From the NCBI RefSeq assembly GCF_000687455.2, contig NZ_JGVW01000053.1, positions 89,588 through 153,587 of the forward strand: a DNA stretch of 64,000 nucleotides, written 5' to 3'. The DNA comes from Burkholderia sp. lig30 (GTDB lineage Bacteria > Pseudomonadota > Gammaproteobacteria > Burkholderiales > Burkholderiaceae). Positions within the stretch are counted from its first letter, which is position 1; each line of letters begins with the position of its first letter. Position numbers and translations under genes: made by a program. A model generated the notes under the pieces. That model was not told the origin of the DNA and did not search any database. It worked only from the letters and a program-made list of their open reading frames with translations. This document shows, one piece after another, positions 8,596 through 15,513 of this stretch.

Positions 8596-10167
8596 TCAGG
8601 ACGGGTCGGTGGCGAGCCGGAACACGTGCACGGCCGTCTCGAGCGCCCCGGTTTGCTGCTGCATGCTGGCCGACGCGGCCGCGGCCTCCTCGACCAGCGC
8701 CGCGTTCTGTTGCGTCATTTCATCCATGTGACCGACCGCGCGGTTGACTTCGCCGATCCCGGTGCTCTGCTCGCTGCTCGCCCGGCTGATCTCCGCCATC
8801 AGCCGGGTGACGTCCTCGACCGACGCGACGATTTCCGTCATGTTGCCCCCGACCTGGCCGATCAATTCGGCGCCCGCGTTGACCTTGCCGACCGCACTCG
8901 TGATCAGCGCCTTGATTTCCCGGGCCGCATCGGCGCTGCGCTGCGCGAGGCTCCGCACCTCTTGCGCGACCACCGCGAAACCGCGGCCTTCCGCGCCCGC
9001 CCGCGCCGCCTCGACCGCGGCATTCAGCGCCAGGATGTTCGTCTGGAACGCGATGCCCTCGATCGTGCCGATGATGTCGGCCACCCGGTTCGACGTGCTG
9101 CGAATGTCCCCCATGGTATCGACCGCCTGGCGCATCAGCGTCGCGCCGCGGGTGGCGGAATCGGATGTCGAGCCGGCGAACTCGTGCGCCTGGCGCGCAT
9201 TGTCCGCGTTGTTGTGCACGGCCGACGTCAATTGATCCATCGCGGCCGCCGTCTGTTCGAGCGAGCCGGCCTGGGCTTCGGTGCGCGACGACAGGTCCGC
9301 GTTGCCGGCAGCGATCTGGCGGGCCGCCGTGGCGAGGCTGTCCGTCGATCGGCGGACGTTGTTGACGAGACTGGCGAGGCCGACGTTGATGCCGTTCAGC
9401 GCGTCCAGAATCACGCCGATTTCATCGCCGCGTCTGACCGGCAATTGCGTCGACAGGTCGCCTGCCGCGAGGCGCCGCGCGGCGACCGACGCTTCGAGCA
9501 ACGCGCGGGACACCATCCACCTCACCGACGCATGCACCCACAGCCCGATCAGGCCCGCAATCACGAGGCTCGTTACGATGTCGGCCGTGCCTGCGCCGCG
9601 GGCGCCGGGCGACCCGATCAGACCGGCCAGCGCGCAGCGCCCCAGCAGCAGCGCCGCCGCGCCGCCGGCCGCGACGAGCCCGAGCTTCTCCGCCACCGTC
9701 AGCATCCTCGTCCGGCTGATATCGACGCCGACGGAAAACACGCCGACGACATTGCCGCGCTCATCGGTAATCGGCCGGTAATCGACGATGAATTTCTTGC
9801 CGGCCAGCACCGTGTAGCCGTAATAGCCGCGCCCGCCGCGATTGAGCGCGTAGGCGGGGTGCGAACGATCCATCACCACGCCGACCACGCGCATGCCCTT
9901 CGCATCCTTCACGTTGGTCGCGACACGCACCAGATCGTCGCCGGCAAGCACGAAAATCGATGAAATCCCGCCCGTATCCTCGCCCCACTGATCGAGCATC
10001 GCGTGATTCAGATTGACCTGCTGCGCGCCGCTCATCAGTGTCGGCGTGCTTCGATCCGCGACCCTGACTTCGTTCGACGAATCCAGTGAAAAACCCTCCG
10101 GATAACGCGCCTGCAAGGATTTATACAGATGATGCACCCTTTGTTGCAGTGAGATAGCCTTGATCAT
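8596..10167 (-). CDS. Methyl-accepting chemotaxis protein with Cache domain
   Basis: A 523-residue chemoreceptor. Residues 1-155 resemble the Cache_3/Cache_2 sensor seen in Burkholderia receptors (TGGISSIFVLAGDDLVRVAT, VVGVFSVGVDISRTRML). Two hydrophobic stretches follow at about 165-190 and 195-222, then a HAMP-like segment. The conserved signalling tip includes GIAFQTNILALNAAVEAARAG. The usual N-terminal membrane helix before the Cache domain is missing: the frame has a TAA six codons upstream of the ATG and no other start. As written, the sensor domain would be cytoplasmic and tethered by a membrane hairpin, or the gene has lost its 5' end. A sigma-28-like promoter lies 76 bases upstream. 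Confidence 0.9.
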   Translation of the reverse strand: MIKAISLQQRVHHLYKSLQARYPEGFSLDSSNEVRVADRSTPTLMSGAQQVNLNHAMLDQWGEDTGGISSIFVLAGDDLVRVATNVKDAKGMRVVGVVMDRSHPAYALNRGGRGYYGYTVLAGKKFIVDYRPITDERGNVVGVFSVGVDISRTRMLTVAEKLGLVAAGGAAALLLGRCALAGLIGSPGARGAGTADIVTSLVIAGLIGLWVHASVRWMVSRALLEASVAARRLAAGDLSTQLPVRRGDEIGVILDALNGINVGLASLVNNVRRSTDSLATAARQIAAGNADLSSRTEAQAGSLEQTAAAMDQLTSAVHNNADNARQAHEFAGSTSDSATRGATLMRQAVDTMGDIRSTSNRVADIIGTIEGIAFQTNILALNAAVEAARAGAEGRGFAVVAQEVRSLAQRSADAAREIKALITSAVGKVNAGAELIGQVGGNMTEIVASVEDVTRLMAEISRASSEQSTGIGEVNRAVGHMDEMTQQNAALVEEAAAASASMQQQTGALETAVHVFRLATDPS

Positions 10168-10242
10168 GTCGAATGTCCATTATGTAAATGCTCTCCGCGG
10201 ATAATCGTCCATTACCCGCGATGAGCCTGTCTCCTGTTTTCT

Positions 10243-10269
10243 ATAACGGAACATTCAGGCCCAAGTTTA
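10243..10269 (-). promoter_or_regulatory. Sigma-28 (FliA)-like promoter of the chemoreceptor gene
   Basis: On the minus strand TAAACTTG and TCCGTTAT are separated by exactly 11 bases. This compares with the FliA consensus TAAAGTTT-N11-GCCGATAA: 6 of 8 and 5 of 8 matches. Its position, with a leader of about 70 bases before the receptor start, fits a flagellar class III promoter. The spacer 10168-10543 holds this site and the fliG terminator and no convincing gene. Confidence 0.45.
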
Positions 10270-10475
10270 GAAACGCATTCACTTACGCCGGATCAGATTT
10301 CGGCTCATGGGCTTTCACCGCAGGCGGGACGGGCATCGGGAGTTTTCAAAGGCCGTGCGCGCCGATCATTCGCATTCAGGATCATCCTGATTGACAGGAC
10401 ATTAGGGGGAGGGGGAGGGAAAAGCAGGAATACTCAAGCTCGCGATGACAATGCACCGGCCAGTCGGGTATTTTC

Positions 10476-10527
10476 AAAAAATAAAGCCGGCACACACGCG
10501 TATCGCAACGGAACGCGCGGCACCGGC
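10476..10527 (-). terminator. Probable terminator downstream of the fliG paralogue
   Basis: On the minus strand GCCGG and CCGGC arms, with additional imperfect GC pairing between them, are followed by the U-rich run TTTATTTTTT. It begins 17 bases past the fliG stop. The stem has mismatches and a long loop, so efficiency is uncertain. Confidence 0.5.
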
Positions 10528-10543
10528 CTTCGACTTCTTCGAC

Positions 10544-11539
10544 TTACGAAACGTAGGCGTCTTCGGGGCGCTTCCCGATCGCAATCCGCCCTTCTTCGGA
10601 AAGCTTGCGGACGATCTGCAGGATTTCCCGCTGCTTCTCCTCGACCTCGGAGACACGCACCGGGCCCATTGAATTGATGTCCTCGACGAACAGCTCGGCG
10701 GCACGCTTCGACATGTTCCCGACGAACTTCTGCCGCAACTGGGCATCGGAGCCCTTGATCGCGACGATCAGCGTCTGCGCGTCGACTTCCTTCAGCAGCA
10801 GCTGGATCGCCGTATTGTCGAGATCCTGCAGATTGTCGAACGTGAACATCTTGTCGAGAATCTCTTGCGCGAGATCCGAGTCGTATTGGCGCACGTTCTC
10901 CAGTACGCTCTGCTCGAACGCGCTCTGCATGAAGTTGATGATTTCCGCGGCCGCGCCGGCGCCGCCGATCGGGCTGCGCCGGATGGTGTCGCCACCCGAC
11001 AGCAGGTCCTTCAGCACGTCGTCGAGCTCTCTCAGCGCGATCGGCTGGATGCCGTCGAGGGTCGCGATACGCAGCAGCACGTCGTTGCGCAGGCGCTCCG
11101 GAAAGCTCGACACGACTTCGCACGCCTGATCCGCATCGAGGTGCACCAGCACCGTCGCGATGATCTGCGGATGCTCCTTCTTCACCAGCTCCGCCACCGA
11201 CGCCGCGTCCAGCCACTTCAGGCCTTCGATGCCGGTTGTCTCGTTCCCGCCCAGAATCCGCTCGAGGACCTGGCCGGCCTTGTCTTCGCCAAGCGCCGAG
11301 GTCAGCACGGAGCGCAGGTAGTCGTCCGAGTCGAGTGCGAAGGCGGTCTGGCTCTCCGAATCGCGGACGAACATTTCGAGCGTATCGCTCACCTGCTCGC
11401 GCGTCAGGTTCTTCAACGCCGCCATCGCGGCGCCGACCTTCTGAACCTCGCGCGGCCCCAGAAACTTGAATATCTCGGCGGCATGCTCCTGGCCCAGGGC
11501 CATCAGCAGAATCGCGCTACTCTTGATGCCTTCAGCGTT
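10544..11539 (-). CDS. fliG: FliG paralogue, flagellar-type rotor/switch protein
   Basis: A 331-residue protein, the same length as E. coli FliG. It has all three domains: FliG_N (EGIKSSAILLMALGQ, FLGPREVQKVGAAMAALK), FliG_M with the EHPQ motif (KKEHPQIIATVLVHLDAD), and FliG_C (FDNLQDLDNTAIQLLLKEVD, MGPVRVSEVEEKQ). Charged residues that contact MotA in E. coli are kept: K264, R281, D289 and R297 are present and D288 is Glu (E. coli numbering, aligned by eye). It should therefore transmit torque. The GTG start was chosen because the family begins (M)NAEGIK; an in-frame TTG lies 11 codons earlier. It is encoded beside stator genes but no FliF, FliM or FliN gene is present. Confidence 0.93.
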   Translation of the reverse strand, partial: NAEGIKSSAILLMALGQEHAAEIFKFLGPREVQKVGAAMAALKNLTREQVSDTLEMFVRDSESQTAFALDSDDYLRSVLTSALGEDKAGQVLERILGGNETTGIEGLKWLDAASVAELVKKEHPQIIATVLVHLDADQACEVVSSFPERLRNDVLLRIATLDGIQPIALRELDDVLKDLLSGGDTIRRSPIGGAGAAAEIINFMQSAFEQSVLENVRQYDSDLAQEILDKMFTFDNLQDLDNTAIQLLLKEVDAQTLIVAIKGSDAQLRQKFVGNMSKRAAELFVEDINSMGPVRVSEVEEKQREILQIVRKLSEEGRIAIGKRPEDAYVS

Positions 11540-12226
11540 CACAGGAAATCCAGGTCTTGATAATGGCCGCAACCAGATCGCTTTTCAGTATTCGCCCCAC
11601 AGACGCCGCGCATCGATGCACGTCTGAAGCCCGGGGGCTGCGATCGTTGCCCCGCCGGCGATATCTCAAGCCGCTCAAGCCGCTTGCGACACCCTGATAC
11701 GAACCCAACAAGCCATTCGCCCATCGCGCAGTTTGCCCGCGCAAACGTTCGCGATCCAAAACGGCAAAAAAACGTTCCCGCCATCCTCTGCGACCGTGCG
11801 TTTCATCGCCGTGCTCGACACACGATTCCGCCCCATATCAGAACATGCTTGCGCATTCAGGGAGACGAAGAACCGCAGGACGAACAACCGATCGACATGG
11901 AACACGGGGGAACGATCCGGCCCTTTTGAAGCAACAGGCCTGACACGCCCAGACATTCCGCGCTTCGAACGACTCGTCTGGGCACGGTATTATGTGCACA
12001 CGCCTTATTCGAGTCAAGCGGCCGGCAGGCCGCTCCCGCATGCCCCGGAATCGTGCTTTTTCGCCGGGATACGCAGGAAATGACGCCCACATGACACCCT
12101 GATCAATGGCAGGTCGCCGATGCGGGCGGCACGACATGGGCGCGGCAGCCGCCCGGTTCCGGAACGCGCGGACGACCGAGCGGACCGCAAGCAGCCAGGG
12201 GGCCACGCCCCCCTTCAGGCGCCCGC
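11540..12226 (-). other. Long leader/intergenic region before fliG
   Basis: About 690 bases between motB and fliG. It contains one good sigma-70-type promoter reading toward fliG, about 450 bases from the fliG start. Short open frames in the interval lack convincing ribosome-binding sites or family resemblance. A regulatory leader or a small RNA is possible but nothing specific is visible. Confidence 0.5.
11989..12017 (-). promoter_or_regulatory. Sigma-70-like promoter upstream of fliG
   Basis: On the minus strand TTGACT and CATAAT are separated by 17 bases, with five of six matches in each hexamer. Transcription would start near 11982 and give fliG a leader of about 440 bases, or produce a separate small RNA. 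Confidence 0.5.
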
Positions 12227-12916
12227 TCAATACTGCACGATGATCGCCACGCGCCGGTTCGCCGCCCGCGAAGCCGCGTCGTCCCCCACTGCCAGCGGGA
12301 AATTGTCCGCGCGCCCGATCGCGGCCATGCGGTGGGGCTCGACACCCCGATCGACCAGATACCGCACCACCGCGCCGGCCCGCGCGGACGACAGCTCCCA
12401 GTTCGATTCGTACTTGGCGTTGGAAATCGGCAGGTTGTCCGTATGCCCTTCGACGAGGATATTGCTCGCCGAATCCTGCTTCAGCACCTGCGCGATCCGG
12501 TTCAACGCGTCGAACGAATCCGGCAGCAGCCTCGCGTCGCCGAAATTGAACAGGATCCTGGCGTTGATACCGATTTCGACACCGTGCGAGACGTTCGTCA
12601 CCGTGATCTGCCCTTGCCGGTGCAGCGCATCCAGCAGCGTAAGCAGCTCCTTGCGGGCATTCTGCTGCGCGCGGGTGGCCTGCCCCGCGGCGCCGCGCTG
12701 TTGCGCCGCCTGGCTCTCGAGCGTCTGGTACCGCACCTCGAGCGTCTTGTACCTGGCGAGCTGCAGCACATAGAGCGCCACGAACAGCACCATCAGCGTG
12801 GTGATGAGATCCGCATAGGAGATCAGCCAGCGCCCGTGGTGCGTGCTTTCGCCGCCGTCTTCGTCGTGATCGGCCACGGCCGACGCCGCGCGCTTGTTAC
12901 CGAAGGGCATTTGCAT
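12227..12916 (-). CDS. motB: MotB-type stator subunit with OmpA peptidoglycan-binding domain
   Basis: A 229-residue stator protein. Residues 30-53 form the single membrane helix with RWLISYADLITTLM, in which Asp36 is the ion-binding aspartate of MotB. A coiled-coil-prone, Gln/Ala/Arg-rich linker spans about 55-95. The OmpA-like domain follows, with VEGHTDNLPI, NWELSSARAGAVVRYL and ANRRVAII. It is shorter than housekeeping MotB (about 300 residues) and closer in size to MotD/PomB-like proteins. It is co-oriented with motA (60-base gap) and would anchor the stator to peptidoglycan. It is not ZorB of Zorya, because no ZorC/ZorD partner is present. Confidence 0.92.
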   Translation of the reverse strand: MQMPFGNKRAASAVADHDEDGGESTHHGRWLISYADLITTLMVLFVALYVLQLARYKTLEVRYQTLESQAAQQRGAAGQATRAQQNARKELLTLLDALHRQGQITVTNVSHGVEIGINARILFNFGDARLLPDSFDALNRIAQVLKQDSASNILVEGHTDNLPISNAKYESNWELSSARAGAVVRYLVDRGVEPHRMAAIGRADNFPLAVGDDAASRAANRRVAIIVQY

Positions 12917-12976
12917 ACGTTAGAACCTGCTTCCGAACTGCGTTGCGTCGGCCCGGCCCGACCGGCCGGGCGCGCC

Positions 12977-13741
12977 TCAAGCGAGCGACTCGGCGGCCCG
13001 CCCGCGGACGTCGCCGGTCAGGCGCGTTTCGATCATCTGGGGCGATTCCTTCCGCGAGATCGCGAGCAAGCCGTCGAGATAGAGCTTGCGGAACCGCACC
13101 TCGCTCTCCACCTGCCCGCGCAGCTTTCCATACAACGGCAGGAACACCAGGTTGGCGAGCCCGAGACCGTACAGCGTCGCGACAAACGCCAACGCGATCC
13201 CGGACCCGAGCTGCGCGGGCTCGAGAATATGGTTCGTGACCTGGATCACCCCGAGCACCGAGCCGAGGATGCCGAACGTCGGCGCATAGCCGCCCGCCTG
13301 CTGCCAGACACGCGCCGCCGACATGTGACTGCGCTCGTACGCGTCCAGCTCGCGCTGCAGCGCGTCTTCGAGCACCGCGGTCGGCACGCCGTTGGCGAGC
13401 AATTCGAGGCCGCGCCGCGCGAACGGGTGAATGCCGGTGACATCCATCGACTCGAACGCGAGCAGCCCGTTCAGCTTCGCCTGGTCGCCCCATTCGAGCA
13501 GATCCGACAGGCTCTTTCGGTCGACTTGCCGCGCCTGCACGAACGCGAGGCGCAACTGCTTCAGCGCGTCGAAGAAGCGCGACCACGTGCTCTGGATCAT
13601 CACCGCGCCGAGCGTGCCGCCGAACACGATGACGAAGGCTTCGAGCTGGAACAGCGTCGAGAGATGACCGCCCTCGAGCGTATACCCGAAAACGATCGCC
13701 ATCGCGGCGAACACCACCCCGAACAGCGTCAACAAATCCAT
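12977..13741 (-). CDS. motA: MotA-type stator subunit
   Basis: A 254-residue protein with four predicted membrane helices. The first pair is at about 3-50 (LTLFGVVFAAMAIVFGYTLE, LEAFVIVFGGTLGAVMIQS). The second pair is at about 148-200 (GYAPTFGILGSVLGVIQV, GIALAFVATLYGLGLANLVF). A cytoplasmic loop of roughly 90 residues lies between them, where FliG contacts occur. The conserved Pro and Gly residues of the ion channel helices are present. It resembles MotC/MotA of secondary stators more than TolQ/ExbB because of the short, MotA-sized length. It lies between motB and the cyclic-nucleotide/FliG fusion gene, all on one strand. Confidence 0.92.
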   Translation of the reverse strand: MDLLTLFGVVFAAMAIVFGYTLEGGHLSTLFQLEAFVIVFGGTLGAVMIQSTWSRFFDALKQLRLAFVQARQVDRKSLSDLLEWGDQAKLNGLLAFESMDVTGIHPFARRGLELLANGVPTAVLEDALQRELDAYERSHMSAARVWQQAGGYAPTFGILGSVLGVIQVTNHILEPAQLGSGIALAFVATLYGLGLANLVFLPLYGKLRGQVESEVRFRKLYLDGLLAISRKESPQMIETRLTGDVRGRAAESLA

Positions 13742-13811
13742 GTCTTTCCCCGACCGGCTGCAGTCACACGGCAGCCGGAATCAATGACGAGCCGTTACGT
13801 CCCGAAGCGAT

Positions 13812-15065
13812 TCACTGCGCGGCGCCGGCAGACGGCTCCGGCTTGGCGGCAGGCGCCTTGATCGCGCGCACGGCATCGAGCAGCTGCTGCTCGATCTCCA
13901 CGACCTCGACCGGATCGATCTTGATGTCGCGCCGCATCACCCACGACACCTCGTTTCTCCGGGCTTCCGTCATGACCGACAACAGCCGGTCCCCGACGGC
14001 CTGGTCGCCGAGGCTTGCGATGAGCTTGGCGAGATCGTACGTGTCGAAGGCGCTCACGACGTCGAACAACGTGCGCTGATCGACCATCATCAGATCGTCG
14101 AGCGACTCGATCTCGCCGAGCCGGCGGGCATTGCGCCGCGAGAAATAGGCGACGCCCTTTTGCTCGACGTAGTTCAGCACGCGGGATTTCCGGAACGCGA
14201 ATACGTCGTCGGCGATCTCGCCGTGCGACAGCTTGTTGAGGATCATTTTCCGGTCGACGCCGATCAGCGATTCGAGATCACTGAGTTCGATCAGCTCGAG
14301 ATCGCTGTTGATCGCCATGTCGAGATCGTGGTCCGCGACCTGCTGGGCGCGGTCGGCGATGCGCGCGGAATCGAACGTGACGACCTGGCGAGCGGCCGCG
14401 CCGTCGCTCACGGTATGTTCCGGCGCCACGCTGGCCAGTTGATCCGCGGTGCCGGCCTCGATCGTGACAAGGTTGAGCTTTTCCATCCGCTTGAGCATCG
14501 CCATCACGTGCGGGCGCGAATGGCCGGCGATCGCACGGCACTTCCTGATCACCTCCGAGAGCGGCACCGAGACTTCGTCGACCTGCACCTGCATCGACCG
14601 CCGCGCCCACGAGTCGCCGCCATCGCGCCGCGCCGGGCCCGCCATCAGCGCCAGCACGTGCGCGTAGGACAGCACGCCCGGCAGGAAGTCAGCATGCGTA
14701 TAGGTCGCGAGCAGATCGTCCTTGCGCTTCACCCGGCGAATCATCGTTCGCAGGATATGGCGCAGCAGCGGCGACGTGCGCTCGGTTTCCTCCTCCACCG
14801 TAGCGGCCGGCACCACCGTCAGCTGGCAGAAGGTGAGCGCCTTGGCGGTGTTGCCGCGCGGCTCGTCGGCTGAAAGAAGCGCGGTCTCGCCGAAGAATTC
14901 GCCTCGCCCCAGCGTGGCGATGATGACTTTCTTCTCGTCGCAGCGCGTGGACAGCTCGACCTTGCCGTCCGCGATCAGATAGATGACGCGCTCGCCGACG
15001 TAACCTTCCGAATAAATGACTTCGCCCGGAGCCGCCGTGCGCGACCACGATTGTTGACTGTTCAA
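13812..15065 (-). CDS. Crp-type cyclic-nucleotide domain fused to a FliG C-terminal domain
   Basis: A 417-residue protein with an unusual architecture. Residues 1-95 form a cNMP-binding fold with a phosphate-binding cassette (GRGEFFGETALLSADEPRG; Glu60, Arg70). Residues about 165-205 look like the winged helix of Crp (SEVIRKCRAIAGHSRPHV, LKRMEKLNLVTIEAG). Residues about 318-402 resemble FliG_C (SLDDLMMVDQRTLFDVVSAF, VEVVEIEQQLLDAV). Unlike the neighbouring FliG, residues at the torque positions are changed: K264 to Ser, R281 to Ala, D288 to Trp, D289 to Val and R297 to Glu by eye alignment. It may be a rotor-binding clutch or sensor rather than a torque element (inference). The start is a TTG seven bases after GGGGA. 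Confidence 0.85.
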   Translation of the reverse strand: MNSQQSWSRTAAPGEVIYSEGYVGERVIYLIADGKVELSTRCDEKKVIIATLGRGEFFGETALLSADEPRGNTAKALTFCQLTVVPAATVEEETERTSPLLRHILRTMIRRVKRKDDLLATYTHADFLPGVLSYAHVLALMAGPARRDGGDSWARRSMQVQVDEVSVPLSEVIRKCRAIAGHSRPHVMAMLKRMEKLNLVTIEAGTADQLASVAPEHTVSDGAAARQVVTFDSARIADRAQQVADHDLDMAINSDLELIELSDLESLIGVDRKMILNKLSHGEIADDVFAFRKSRVLNYVEQKGVAYFSRRNARRLGEIESLDDLMMVDQRTLFDVVSAFDTYDLAKLIASLGDQAVGDRLLSVMTEARRNEVSWVMRRDIKIDPVEVVEIEQQLLDAVRAIKAPAAKPEPSAGAAQ

Positions 15066-15146
15066 GCTTGATTCCCCGCAACGCTGATTACTCGACCGGC
15101 TGGCTGCGGCTTGCGCATGCTCGCCGGAGGCTAGGCTGTGGCCGAG

Positions 15147-15174
15147 TTAACGACATCCGGACCGGGAATCTTTA
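15147..15174 (-). promoter_or_regulatory. Sigma-28 (FliA)-like promoter of the cNMP/FliG-motA-motB genes
   Basis: On the minus strand TAAAGATT and GTCGTTAA are separated by 12 bases, matching 7 of 8 and 6 of 8 of the FliA consensus, whose spacer is usually 11. It lies about 80 bases upstream of the fusion gene and suggests the motor genes belong to the late flagellar regulon. Confidence 0.5.
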
Positions 15175-15190
15175 GCGGGTTGTCATGCGG

Positions 15191-15213
15191 GGTTCACGTA
15201 GCGGACGTGAACC
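15191..15213. repeat. Perfect 9-bp inverted repeat at the edge of the metal island
   Basis: GGTTCACGT-AGCGG-ACGTGAACC, located between the GDCCVxC gene and the promoter of the motor genes. There is no U-run on either strand. It could insulate transcription entering from the copper genes, serve as an operator, or mark the island boundary. Confidence 0.5.
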
Positions 15214-15258
15214 GGGCGGCGCGCGGCTCCGGCGATTCGTCGGGAAAATGAAAGATAA

Positions 15259-15474
15259 TCAGCGCCGGCAGCAGGGACCTGCCTGCTGCACCGGAGGACA
15301 CGGGACGCTGCCGAACGAACAGTACACGCAACAGTCCCCCGGCTTGGGCCGAAGGACCGTCCGGCAGTTCTCGCACTCGTAAGACCATATGCAGGCATCG
15401 GCAGGCATGGTCTCGTGCTTCGCGTGCCCGCACACCGGGCACGTGATGATCGACTCCAGAACGACTGTATTCAT
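15259..15474 (-). CDS. Small GDCCVxC-type Cys-rich protein
   Basis: A 71-residue protein with four Cys groups: CPVCG near the start, CENC, GDCCVYCSFGSVPCPPVQ and a terminal CC. The GDCCVxC core defines a small family found next to heavy-metal resistance genes, sometimes as selenoproteins; its biochemical role is not established. Metal binding is a reasonable inference from the Cys content. It follows the copper ATPase by 39 bases on the same strand and probably shares its transcript. The ribosome-binding site is weak. Confidence 0.85.
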   Translation of the reverse strand: MNTVVLESIITCPVCGHAKHETMPADACIWSYECENCRTVLRPKPGDCCVYCSFGSVPCPPVQQAGPCCRR

Positions 15475-15513
15475 TGCTTTGGCTCAATGACGCCCGGCGG
15501 GCAGGCGATTGCA

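Noticed and set aside
7240..9963. A 907-codon plus-strand frame through narK and the chemoreceptor
   Set aside because: It overlaps narK in a wrong frame and runs antisense to the receptor; composition is artefactual.
10188..10394. A 68-codon plus-strand frame upstream of the chemoreceptor
   Set aside because: No ribosome-binding site or family pattern, and it overlaps the FliA-like promoter.
10544..13741. Zorya-type defence system (ZorA/ZorB are MotA/MotB relatives)
   Set aside because: MotA here is of normal size without the long ZorA tail, the partners are FliG and a cNMP/FliG fusion, and there is no ZorC, ZorD helicase or ZorE.
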